NCBI GenBank assembly: GCA_046726235.1
Contig: JBKPAD010000001.1
Location: forward strand, 124,001 to 188,000
DNA length: 64,000 nucleotides
Direction: 5' to 3'
Source: Nitricoxidireducens sp046726235
Lineage (GTDB): Bacteria > Pseudomonadota > Gammaproteobacteria > Burkholderiales > Rhodocyclaceae
The position numbers were made by a program, and so were the translations under genes. The notes under the pieces were generated by a model. It did not search any database. It worked only from the letters and a program-made list of their open reading frames with translations, and was not told the origin of the DNA. Positions 16,348 to 24,216 of this stretch are shown in pieces; the stretch's first letter is position 1, and every line of letters begins with the position of its first letter.

Positions 16348-17364
16348 ATGATGCAGTTGCACACCACCCACGAGGCGCTTCCGGAGGCCGGCGAGACCGT
16401 CGAAGTCGCGCCCGGCGTGCACTGGCTGCGCATGCCGCTGCCCTTCGCGCTCGACCACATCAACCTCTGGCTGCTCGCCGACGGCGACGCCTTCACGGCC
16501 GTCGACACCGGCATCGCGCTCGATCCGGTCAGGGAGGCCTGGCGCCTGGCGCTGGCCGGCAGGAAGCTCACGCGCCAGATCGTCACCCACTTCCACCCGG
16601 ACCACCTCGGGCTGGCCGACTGGCTCGAACGCGAGACCGGCGCGCCGCTGTGGATGACCCTGGGCGAATACGCGACGGCGCAGTTGATCAAGCAGCAGGT
16701 GGCCGGCTTCTCGATCCCGGCGATGCTCGAATTCTTCCGCAGCCACGGCCTCGACGCCGAGCGCCTCGCGGCGCTCGAAGCGCGCGGCAACGCCTACGGC
16801 CGCGGCGTGCCGGCGATTCCCCACACGTTCCGGCGCATCAACGACGGCGAAGAGATCGCCATCGGCGGACGCCGCTGGCGCGTGATCGTCGGCCACGGCC
16901 ACGCGGCCGAGCACGCCAGCCTGTACTGCGACGAAATCCGCGTGCTGATTTCCGGCGACATGCTGCTGCCGCGCATCTCGACCAATGTCAGCGCCTTCGC
17001 CGCCGCACCCGCCAACGACGGGCTCGGCGCCTTCCTCGCCTCGATCGACCGCTTCACCGCCCTGCCCGACGACACGCTGGTGCTGCCCTCGCACGGCCGG
17101 CCGTTCCGCGGCATCCACGCGCGCGTCGCCCAGCTCCATGCCCATCACGCCGAACGCTGCGCGCTGCTGCAGGCGGCCTGCGCCGCAGGCCCACGCACGG
17201 CGGCCGAACTGATGCCGGTGCTGTTCGAGCGCGACATCGCCGACCCGCACCAGACGATGTTCGCCATCGGCGAAGCCATCGCCCACCTGATCCATATGGA
17301 ACAATCGAACGTCGTGAAGCGCGTCGTCGATAACGGAATCATTCGCTTCATCAGCACACACTAG
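16348..17364 (+). CDS. MBL-fold metallo-hydrolase
   Basis: A 338-residue metallo-beta-lactamase-fold hydrolase. Motifs are THFHPDHLGLADWL, GHGHAAEHASLY, the aspartate in LISGDMLLPRIS and LPSHGRPFRG, so all zinc ligands are present. The C-terminal helical region (about 245-338) resembles the extended MBL proteins often found near beta-oxidation genes. It is divergent from liuR and precedes phaC by 14 bases, suggesting cotranscription with PHA synthesis. A TTGCAG/TACAAT pair at 16227-16256 could be its promoter, but this is weak. The substrate is unknown. Confidence 0.87.
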   Translation: MMQLHTTHEALPEAGETVEVAPGVHWLRMPLPFALDHINLWLLADGDAFTAVDTGIALDPVREAWRLALAGRKLTRQIVTHFHPDHLGLADWLERETGAPLWMTLGEYATAQLIKQQVAGFSIPAMLEFFRSHGLDAERLAALEARGNAYGRGVPAIPHTFRRINDGEEIAIGGRRWRVIVGHGHAAEHASLYCDEIRVLISGDMLLPRISTNVSAFAAAPANDGLGAFLASIDRFTALPDDTLVLPSHGRPFRGIHARVAQLHAHHAERCALLQAACAAGPRTAAELMPVLFERDIADPHQTMFAIGEAIAHLIHMEQSNVVKRVVDNGIIRFISTH

Positions 17365-17378
17365 ACAGGAGACTCCGA

Positions 17379-19199
17379 ATGTCAGCGCAGCCCAAGGAAG
17401 CCCCGCAGCAGCAACTGCCCGATCCCAAGGAAATGGCCAAGACCTACGCCGAAGTCGCGCAGCGCGCCTCCAAGCTGATCACCGAGCACATGCAGCGCCA
17501 GATGCAGAAGGGCATCGCCACGCCGCACGACGAACTCGGCATCGCGCAGGCCTTCATGGAAATGATGGCCAAGATGCTCGCCAACCCCTACAAGCTGGCG
17601 CAGGCGCAGATGAACCTGGTGTGGGACTACTTCTCGCTCTGGCAGCACTCGATGCTGCGCTTCATGGGCATGAACGCCACGCCGATCGCCGCGCCGGCCA
17701 AGGGCGACAACCGCTTCCGCAACGAGGAGTGGGAACAGCACTTCCTGTTCGACTTCATCAAGCAGAGCTACCTGATCACCGCGCGCCACATCCACGAGAC
17801 GGTCAGCAACGTCGAGGGCATGGGCGACCAGGACAAGCGCAAGGTCAATTTCTTCACGCGCCAGTTCATCGACGCGCTGTCGCCGTCGAACTTCGCCATG
17901 ACCAACCCGGAAGTCTTCCGCGAGACGCTGAAGACGCACGGCCAGAACCTGGTCAAGGGCTTCAACAACCTGCTGCGCGACATCGAGGAAGGCGACGGCC
18001 AGCTACGCATCAAGATGACCGACACCTCGGCCTTCGAGCTCGGCAAGAACGTCGCCACGACGCCCGGCAAGGTGGTGTTCCAGAACGACCTGATTCAGTT
18101 GCTGCAGTTCAACCCGACTACCAAGCAGCAGTTCAAGCGTCCGCTGCTGATCTTCCCGCCCTGGATCAACAAGTACTACATCCTCGACCTGCGCGAGAAG
18201 AACTCCTTCATCAAGTGGGCGACCGACCAGGGCCACACGGTCTTCGTCATGTCCTGGGTCAATCCGGACGAGAAGCTCGCCAAGAAGAGCTTCGAGGACT
18301 ACCTGACCGACGCCGCGCTGGTGGCCGTCGACAAGGTGTGCGAGCAGACCGGCGAGAAGGAGATCAACGCCGTCGGCTACTGCCTCGGCGGCACGCTGCT
18401 CGGCACGACGCTGGCGTGGATGGCGGCTAAGAAGGACAAGCGCATCGCCTCGGCGACCTTCTTCACCACCATGCTCGACTTCTCCTTCCCCGGCGAGCTC
18501 GGCGTGTTCATCGACGAGCAGCAGGTGTCGAGCCTCGAGAAGAAGATGGAGGAGCGCGGCTTCCTGGAAGGTTCCGAGATGGCCGGCACCTTCAACATGC
18601 TGCGCGCCAACGACCTGATCTGGTCGTTCGTGGTGAACAACTACCTGATGGGCAAGGACCCGTTCCCGTTCGACCTGCTGTTCTGGAACTCCGATTCGAC
18701 GCGCATGCCGTACGCGATGCACAGCTACTACCTGCGCAACATGTACATGAAGAACCTGCTCAAGGAACCGGGCGGGCTCGAGATCGCCGGCGTGTCGATC
18801 GACCTCGGCAAGGTCAAGACGCCGAGCTACTTCATTTCGACCATGGAAGACCACATCGCGCCGTGGAAGAGCACTTACCTCGGCGCCAAGCGCTTCGGCG
18901 GCAACGTGCGCTTCGTGCTCGGCGGCTCGGGGCATATCGCCGGCATTGTCAACCCGCCGGTCGCCAACAAGTACGGCTACTGGGTCGGTCCCGCCGCCCT
19001 GCCGGAAGCCGCCGACGAGTGGCTCTCCGGCAGCAAGCAGAACGAAGGCTCGTGGTGGACCGACTGGCAGGCCTGGGTCACCAAGCACGACGACGCCAAG
19101 GTGCCGGCGCGCGATCCCGCCAAGGGCAAGCTCAAGCCGCTCGAGGACGCGCCGGGCTCGTTCGCGAAGTTCCGCCTCGACATGCAGAAGAAGCAGTGA
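17379..19199 (+). CDS. phaC: Class I polyhydroxyalkanoate synthase
   Basis: A 606-residue class I PHA synthase that polymerises 3-hydroxyacyl-CoA into storage granules. The lipase-like box AVGYCLGGTLLG contains the catalytic Cys335. The remaining triad is the aspartate in TMEDHIAPWKST and the histidine in GGSGHIAGIVNPP. PWINKYYILDLREKNSF is the conserved segment before the active site. The N-terminal about 100 residues are the helical domain typical of PhaC. The ribosome site AGGAGACTCCG precedes the ATG. No phaA/phaB or phasin is adjacent, and a hairpin terminator follows at 19223. Confidence 0.96.
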   Translation: MSAQPKEAPQQQLPDPKEMAKTYAEVAQRASKLITEHMQRQMQKGIATPHDELGIAQAFMEMMAKMLANPYKLAQAQMNLVWDYFSLWQHSMLRFMGMNATPIAAPAKGDNRFRNEEWEQHFLFDFIKQSYLITARHIHETVSNVEGMGDQDKRKVNFFTRQFIDALSPSNFAMTNPEVFRETLKTHGQNLVKGFNNLLRDIEEGDGQLRIKMTDTSAFELGKNVATTPGKVVFQNDLIQLLQFNPTTKQQFKRPLLIFPPWINKYYILDLREKNSFIKWATDQGHTVFVMSWVNPDEKLAKKSFEDYLTDAALVAVDKVCEQTGEKEINAVGYCLGGTLLGTTLAWMAAKKDKRIASATFFTTMLDFSFPGELGVFIDEQQVSSLEKKMEERGFLEGSEMAGTFNMLRANDLIWSFVVNNYLMGKDPFPFDLLFWNSDSTRMPYAMHSYYLRNMYMKNLLKEPGGLEIAGVSIDLGKVKTPSYFISTMEDHIAPWKSTYLGAKRFGGNVRFVLGGSGHIAGIVNPPVANKYGYWVGPAALPEAADEWLSGSKQNEGSWWTDWQAWVTKHDDAKVPARDPAKGKLKPLEDAPGSFAKFRLDMQKKQ

Positions 19200-19216
19200 C
19201 GCCGGCAGGCAATCCG

Positions 19217-19699
19217 ATGGAGACGGGCGCGGCGACGCGCCCGTTTTGTTTGCCGCGGCCGCTGCGCGTGGTACTCGACACCAACGTGCTGGTGTCGCTG
19301 TGGCTGTTCGCCGACAGCCGCTATCTGCCGCTGCGCGCGGCGCTCGACGACGGCCGCTGGCTCGCGCTGGCGAACGAGGCGGTGTTCGGCGAGTTCGCGC
19401 GCGTGGCCGCGTATCCGCAGTTCGGCGCCAGCGCGGCGCTGCAGCAGGACGCGCTGGCCGACTACCGGCGCCTGGCGCGCACCGTCGATGCACCGCCGGA
19501 CGGCGCGCCGCTGCCGCGCTGCCGCGACGCCGACGACCAGAAATTCCTTGAGCTTGCGCGCGACGGCGGCGCCGACTGGCTGGTGACGAGCGACAAGGAT
19601 TTGCTGCGGCTCGCGCGCCGGCAGAAGCTGGCCGGGCTGTTTCGCATCCTGACGCCCGACGCTGCGCTCGCGGCGCTCGCCGAGCCCGCTACAGCCTGA
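19217..19699 (+). CDS. PIN-domain protein (toxin-like, apparently orphan)
   Basis: A 160-residue protein with a PIN nuclease domain: first acidic residue in LRVVLDTNVLVS, a glutamate in VFGEFARV, then RDADDQKFLELA and WLVTSDKDLL with the remaining acidic residues. It matches the group called toxin component of the PIN family, yet no antitoxin gene is adjacent. The start is uncertain: ATG 19217 lies before a terminator-like hairpin (19223-19251), and TTG 19250 or GTG 19268 would begin directly at the domain. The end overlaps the convergent SDR gene by 11 bases. Confidence 0.78.
   Translation: METGAATRPFCLPRPLRVVLDTNVLVSLWLFADSRYLPLRAALDDGRWLALANEAVFGEFARVAAYPQFGASAALQQDALADYRRLARTVDAPPDGAPLPRCRDADDQKFLELARDGGADWLVTSDKDLLRLARRQKLAGLFRILTPDAALAALAEPATA
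19223..19251 (+). terminator. Rho-independent terminator after phaC
   Basis: ACGGGCGCG (19223-19231), a four-base loop and CGCGCCCGT (19236-19244) form a perfect nine-pair stem, followed by TTTTGTTT. It is 24 bases past the phaC stop. It also falls inside the first codons of the PIN-domain frame if that gene begins at 19217. Confidence 0.7.
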
Positions 19700-20459
19700 G
19701 GCCGCGCGGCTTGCGGCCGGCGTGCGCGGAGAGGCGGTCGTAGAGCGCGTCCGGCAGCAGGCGCATGAGCTTGGCGACTATCGCCATCTGCCACGGCACG
19801 ACGGCGTAGGAGCGCCCGGCCTCGATCACGCGCGCCATGCGCCGCGCGGCTTCGTCGGCGTCGAGCATGAAGGGCATCGGATACGGATTGACGTCGGTCA
19901 TCGGCGTCGCGATGTAGCCGGGCGACAGCGTGACGACCTTGACGCCCGTGCCGCGCAGTTCGACGCGCAGGCTTTCCAGATAGGAGATCGCCGCCGCCTT
20001 CGAGGCGCCGTAAGCGCCCGCGCCCGGAATGCCGCGGATGCCCGCCACCGAGGCGATGCCGGCCAGCCTTCCGCGGCGCGCGACCCTCATTGCTGCGACA
20101 AACGGGTGGAAGGTATTCGCCATGCCGGTCAGGTTGACGGCCAGCACACGCTCGAAGGCGGCGAGGTCGTCCGCTTCCTCGGTCAGGGTGCCGACGGAAA
20201 CGCCGGCGTTGGCGATGACGACGTCCGGCACGCCGGCACGGGCGATGAAGTCGGCGCCGGCTTCACGCAACGCGACGGCGTCGGTGACGTCGAGCGGATA
20301 GAGATGGGATCTTGCAGGCAGCGACGCCGCGAGTTCCTGCAGCGCTTCGCCGCGTCGGGCGGCGAGGCCGAGGGTGGCGCCCTGCGCCGCGTAATGGCGC
20401 GCGAAGGCGGCGCCGAGTCCCGATGAGGCGCCGGTGACGAATACGACCGGCGCCCGCAT
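19689..20459 (-). CDS. Short-chain dehydrogenase/reductase
   Basis: A 256-residue classical SDR. The cofactor motif is VTGASSGLGAAFARHYA, then VIANAGVSVG (NNAG variant), catalytic serine in IASVAGIRGIPGAGAYGASK, whose YGASK gives Tyr and Lys, and LSPGYIATPM. It has a C-terminal hydrophobic segment (VVPWQMAIVAKLMRLLPD) typical of the family related to YqjQ. The substrate is unknown. It lies 7 bases after dsbA on the same strand. Confidence 0.9.
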   Translation of the reverse strand: MRAPVVFVTGASSGLGAAFARHYAAQGATLGLAARRGEALQELAASLPARSHLYPLDVTDAVALREAGADFIARAGVPDVVIANAGVSVGTLTEEADDLAAFERVLAVNLTGMANTFHPFVAAMRVARRGRLAGIASVAGIRGIPGAGAYGASKAAAISYLESLRVELRGTGVKVVTLSPGYIATPMTDVNPYPMPFMLDADEAARRMARVIEAGRSYAVVPWQMAIVAKLMRLLPDALYDRLSAHAGRKPRGLRL

Positions 20460-20466
20460 TGCCGAC

Positions 20467-21099
20467 TTACTTCTTGCCTTGTTCGGCGCGCACCTTGGCG
20501 ATCAGCTTGTCGAGGTTCGCCATCAGCTCGCCGTAGCTGCCGGAGGAAAGCGCCTTGTACTTGCCCTGCACGATCAGGGCCGGCACGCCGTCGAGGCCAT
20601 GCGCCTGCGAGAGCTGCATCGAGCGCTGGGCGCGGCTCTGGACGGCGAACGAGCGGTAGGTGTCCTCGAACTTCTTGCGGTCGACGCCCTTGCTCTCGAT
20701 CCAGGCCAGCATCGTCTTCTCGTCGCTCATGCGCACGCGGTCGACGTGCATGGCGTCGAACACCTGCTGATGCAGCTTGTCGACCAGGCCCATCGCCTCG
20801 AGCGTGTAGTAGAGCTTGGCCTCGGGCAGCCACTTGTTGCCCGGGAACAGGGCCGGCACGCGCTGGAAGACGACGTCCTGCGGCTTGGCCTTGGACCACT
20901 TCTGCATCAGCGGCTCGATTTCGAAGCAGTGCGAGCATCCGTACCAGAAGAACTCGGTAACTTCGATCTTGCCTTTGGCATCGGTCGGCTGGGCGGGATT
21001 GAGGACGGCGTAGTCGCGGCCTTCCTTCATGTCCTGGGCGCCGGCGGCGGCGGCGAAGAAAAGGCAGGCGACGGCGAGCAGGGCTTTCAGCGAACGCAT
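20467..21099 (-). CDS. dsbA: Thiol:disulfide interchange protein DsbA
   Basis: A 210-residue periplasmic oxidoreductase that introduces disulfides into secreted proteins. It has a signal peptide (MRSLKALLAVACLFFAAAAGA), the active site in EFFWYGCSHCFEIEP, an alpha-helical insert, and the cis-proline loop GLDGVPALIVQGKY. The active site reads CSHC where most DsbA proteins have CPHC; the dipeptide tunes redox potential. It lies directly after the SPOR gene and argS, a conserved order in betaproteobacteria. Confidence 0.93.
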   Translation of the reverse strand: MRSLKALLAVACLFFAAAAGAQDMKEGRDYAVLNPAQPTDAKGKIEVTEFFWYGCSHCFEIEPLMQKWSKAKPQDVVFQRVPALFPGNKWLPEAKLYYTLEAMGLVDKLHQQVFDAMHVDRVRMSDEKTMLAWIESKGVDRKKFEDTYRSFAVQSRAQRSMQLSQAHGLDGVPALIVQGKYKALSSGSYGELMANLDKLIAKVRAEQGKK

Positions 21100-21115
21100 G
21101 GAGGTCTCCGTGATT

Positions 21116-21724
21116 TCAGTTCTTGGGGGTTTCTTTTATTTTTACGACCGTGGCTTGGATGCCGTTCTGGGCGAGTTGGTTCCGGGCGCGGTTCATCTCG
21201 TCGGCTCTGGTGTAGGGACCGACGCGGACGCGATACATGGTGCCTTTCTCGGGAATCGAGACCTCCTGCACGCCGACGTCGACGCCCATCATCGACAGCT
21301 TGGCCTTAAGGTTGTCCGCATCGGCGGCCTTCTGGAAGGCGCCCGCCTGGAGGTAGAGCGTTTCCCCCGTGGCGACAGGTTCGGGCGCCGGCTTGGGAAC
21401 GGCGGCCGGCGGGGCCGGCTCGGACGTCGCCTCCTGCCCGCCGGGCAGGATCTTGTAGAACTCGAAGCGCGGCTTCTCGCCGACCTTGTCGCCCGGCTTG
21501 CCGGGCAGTTGATCGGGCTTGCCGTTGGCGCCCGGCCGCTGTTCGGCCGGCTTGTCGGTACGGCCCGACTTGTCCTGGAAGGGCAGCGGCGTCTTGTTCA
21601 GGTACCAGACGACGCCGAAGGCGCCGAGCACGCCGATGACGAGGCCGATGAACAGGCCGAGCAGCATGCCGCCGCGGCTGTTGCGCTGCGGCTGGGGCTG
21701 TCTGGCTATGGGGGCTTTTCTCAT
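21116..21724 (-). CDS. SPOR-domain protein
   Basis: A 202-residue single-pass membrane protein. Short basic cytoplasmic start (MRKAPIARQPQPQRNSRGG), a transmembrane helix (MLLGLFIGLVIGVLGAFGV), a Pro/Lys/Ala linker, and a C-terminal SPOR domain (ETLYLQAGAFQKAADADNLK through VRVGPYTRADEMNRA). SPOR domains bind denuded peptidoglycan at the division septum, so an FtsN-like or cell-envelope role is likely. It is placed 1 base after the argS stop. Confidence 0.9.
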   Translation of the reverse strand: MRKAPIARQPQPQRNSRGGMLLGLFIGLVIGVLGAFGVVWYLNKTPLPFQDKSGRTDKPAEQRPGANGKPDQLPGKPGDKVGEKPRFEFYKILPGGQEATSEPAPPAAVPKPAPEPVATGETLYLQAGAFQKAADADNLKAKLSMMGVDVGVQEVSIPEKGTMYRVRVGPYTRADEMNRARNQLAQNGIQATVVKIKETPKN

Positions 21725-21725
21725 C

Positions 21726-23498
21726 TCACATCGCCTCCGGCGCCGAGACGCCCAAGATTCTCAAGCCGTTGCGGATGACCTGGCGCGCCGCTACGGCGAG
21801 CGCCAGGCGGGCGCGCTTGACGTCGTCTTCATCGACGAGCAGGCGGTCGGAGTTGTACCAGCCGTGGAAGTCGGCCGCAAGTTCGCGCAGGTAGAAGGCG
21901 ATCGAGTGCGGCGCGTATTCGGCCGCGGCGCCGGCCACGACGGCCGGGAAGGCGGCAATGCGGGCGCACAGCGCGAGTTCCTTCTCGCCGGCGAGCGGCG
22001 CCAGATCGGCGCTCGCGAGTTCCGCCTCGTTGCCGCCCCATTGGCCGAGCACCGAGCAGATGCGCGCATGCGCGTACTGGACGTAGTAGACGGGGTTGTC
22101 GCTGCTCTCGCTCTTGGCGAGCGTGAGGTCGAAGTCGAGCGCTTGGTCGCTCTTGCGCAGCAGGTAGAAGAAGCGGCAGGCGTCGTTGCCGACTTCCTCG
22201 CGCAGCTCGCGCAGGGTGACGAAGTCACCGGAGCGTGTGCTCATCGAGACCTTGGCGCCGTCGCGGAACAGGCTGACGAACTGCACCAGGGCGACGTCGA
22301 GCTTGCCCGGGTCGAGGTCGAGGGCCTGCAGCGCGCCCTTGACGCGCGCGACGTAGCCGTGGTGGTCGGCGCCCCAGATGTCGATCACCTTGTCGAAGCC
22401 GCGCGCGAACTTGTTGGCGTGGTAGGCGATGTCGGAGGCGAAGTAGGTATAGAGGCCGTTGTCGCGCTGGACGACGCGGTCCTTGACGTCGCCGAAAGCC
22501 GTCGAGCGGAACCACTTGGCACCGTCCTGCTCGTAGAGGTGTCCGCGCTTTTCGAGCTCGGCGACCGCCTTCGCGACCATGCCGGTGTCGAACAGGCTGC
22601 GCTCCGAGAACCAGCAGTCGAAATGCACGCCGTAGGCTTCGAGGTCCTCGCGGCAATCGGCGAGCTGCTCGGTCAGCGCGTGCTGGTGCACGTAGCTCCA
22701 CTCCTCGCCGAGGAGATCCTTGGCGGCGGCGATGAGGCCGTCGAGGTGGGCTTCGAGCTGTTCCTTCTCTTCCGGCGAGTAGTTGCCGTCGGCGGGGCGC
22801 GCGGGCGCCGCCGGCGCGCACGCGAGCACGGCCTTGGCCGGATGCACGTAGCGGTCGTCGTGGGCGATGCGGATCTGCGCCGCCATGTCGCGCACGTAGC
22901 TGCCCTGGTAGGCGTTCGGCGGGAAGGGCACGACCTGGTTGAAGAGCTCGAGGTAGCGCAGCCAGGTCGACACCGCGAGGATGTCCATCTGGCGGCCGGC
23001 GTCATTGACGTAGTACTCGCGGCAGACCTCGTAGCCGGCGAACGACAGCAGCGACGCCAGGCTAGCGCCGTAAGCGGCGCCGCGGCCGTGGCCGACGTGC
23101 AGCGGGCCGGTGGGGTTGGCCGAGACGAACTCGACCTGGATCTTGCGGCAGCCGTCCGGCGCCGTGGCGCGGCCGTAGCCGTCGGCGGCGGCCAGCACGT
23201 TCTTGACCACCTGTGTCTTGGCTGCCGGCACCAGCGTGAAGTTGATGAAGCCGGCGCCAGCGATTTCGGCCTTCTCGACCCACTGCGAACGCGGCAGCTC
23301 ATGGAGCAGGCGCTCGGCGATCTTGCGCGGGTTCTCCTTCTGGGCGCGGGCGAGCTGCATCGCCAGGTTGCTGGCGAAATCGCCGTGCGACGCCTGCTTC
23401 GGCCGCTCCAGGTGGATATCGATCGCGACGCCCGGCGCGACCGAGGCGGCGGCGGTGCGAAGAAGCTCGGCGAGGTGGGCCTTGGGTTCGAAGCTCAT
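21726..23498 (-). CDS. argS: Arginyl-tRNA synthetase
   Basis: A 590-residue class I synthetase. The HIGH motif appears as SANPTGPLHVGHGRGAAYG, the N-terminal tRNA-binding add-on (HLERPKQASHGDFASNLAMQ) is present, and the KMSKS equivalent is DGAKVSMSTRSGDFV, the degenerate form normal for ArgRS. The C-terminal helical anticodon domain ends MAFYLRELAADFHGWYN-like sequence. The ATG at 23498 is chosen over an in-frame TTG at 23519 because that TTG would fall at or before the expected transcription start. Confidence 0.96.
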   Translation of the reverse strand: MSFEPKAHLAELLRTAAASVAPGVAIDIHLERPKQASHGDFASNLAMQLARAQKENPRKIAERLLHELPRSQWVEKAEIAGAGFINFTLVPAAKTQVVKNVLAAADGYGRATAPDGCRKIQVEFVSANPTGPLHVGHGRGAAYGASLASLLSFAGYEVCREYYVNDAGRQMDILAVSTWLRYLELFNQVVPFPPNAYQGSYVRDMAAQIRIAHDDRYVHPAKAVLACAPAAPARPADGNYSPEEKEQLEAHLDGLIAAAKDLLGEEWSYVHQHALTEQLADCREDLEAYGVHFDCWFSERSLFDTGMVAKAVAELEKRGHLYEQDGAKWFRSTAFGDVKDRVVQRDNGLYTYFASDIAYHANKFARGFDKVIDIWGADHHGYVARVKGALQALDLDPGKLDVALVQFVSLFRDGAKVSMSTRSGDFVTLRELREEVGNDACRFFYLLRKSDQALDFDLTLAKSESSDNPVYYVQYAHARICSVLGQWGGNEAELASADLAPLAGEKELALCARIAAFPAVVAGAAAEYAPHSIAFYLRELAADFHGWYNSDRLLVDEDDVKRARLALAVAARQVIRNGLRILGVSAPEAM

Positions 23499-23527
23499 TG
23501 AAAACACTGGAAATGCCAAAGGTCGCG

Positions 23528-23533
23528 ATTATA
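23528..23533 (-). promoter_or_regulatory. argS: Probable argS promoter -10 element
   Basis: A perfect TATAAT on the minus strand 30 bases ahead of the argS ATG. No good -35 hexamer is found at 16-18 bases upstream. The resulting short leader would exclude the TTG at 23519 as start. Confidence 0.45.
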
Positions 23534-23595
23534 CGCCGAGCCCCCAAGCCCCCGCCCGTGCGCCGTTCGACCTCTGCAGGTCCATAAGAAAAACC

Positions 23596-23637
23596 TTGAC
23601 CCGGCGATTCATTCTGTGGATGATGAGAATCATTCGC
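23596..23637 (+). promoter_or_regulatory. Promoter with overlapping Fur box for the iron locus
   Basis: The sequence GATGATGAGAATCATTCGC (23619-23637) matches the 19-base Fur consensus at 15 positions by eye. TTGACC at 23596-23601 is a good -35, and 17 bases later GATGAT (23619-23624) is an acceptable -10 lying inside the Fur box, so Fur binding would block RNA polymerase. It lies 27 bases before the P19 start codon. Confidence 0.7.
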
Positions 23638-23663
23638 ATCCACGAAGAAAAGGCAGGGACCTC

Positions 23664-24215
23664 ATGAAGTCGAAATTCCGTTTGATCATTGCCGGCGCGG
23701 CGGCGTGCTTCGCGCAACTGGCGGCGGCCGTCGAGTACCCGATCGGGGCGCCGCAGAACGTCGCAGGAATGGAGGTCGCGGCCGTGTATTTGCAGGCGAT
23801 CGACATGGAGCCGGAAGGCCACATGCGCAAGGCGGCGGACTCCGACATCCACCTGGAAGCCGACATCCACGCGCTGGCCAACAACCCGAACGGCTTTCCC
23901 GAGGGCTTCTGGGTTCCGCACCTGCTGGTCCGCTACGAGCTGACGAAGGCCGGCAGCAACGAGGTCATCAAGGGCGACATGATGCCGATGGTCGCTTCCG
24001 ACGGCCCCCACTACGGCGACAACGTCAAGCTCAAAGGGCCGGGCAAGTACAAGGTCAAGTTCATCATCTACTCGCCGAGCGCCAAGGAGAACGCCGCCGG
24101 CGCCCACTTCGGCCGCCACACGGATCGCGCCACCGGCGTGCGCCCGTGGTTCAAGCCGGTCGAGACCGAGTGGGAGTTCACCTTCGCCGGGGTCGGCAAG
24201 AAGGGCGGCTACTGA
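23664..24215 (+). CDS. P19-family periplasmic iron-binding protein (FtrA/FetP-like)
   Basis: A 183-residue periplasmic protein of the P19/Tp34 family. Signal peptide MKSKFRLIIAGAAACFAQLAAA, then the family core: VEYPIGAPQNVAGMEVAAVY, DMEPEGHM, and the metal-site stretch DSDIHLEADIHALANNP, with VPHLLVRYEL and MPMVASDGPHYGDNVKL further on. Family members bind copper/iron with His, Met and Glu ligands and work with an FTR1-type permease in ferrous iron uptake. Here no FTR1 gene follows. The ATG at 23664 is preferred because it begins the signal peptide. Confidence 0.92.
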   Translation: MKSKFRLIIAGAAACFAQLAAAVEYPIGAPQNVAGMEVAAVYLQAIDMEPEGHMRKAADSDIHLEADIHALANNPNGFPEGFWVPHLLVRYELTKAGSNEVIKGDMMPMVASDGPHYGDNVKLKGPGKYKVKFIIYSPSAKENAAGAHFGRHTDRATGVRPWFKPVETEWEFTFAGVGKKGGY

Positions 24216-24216
24216 C

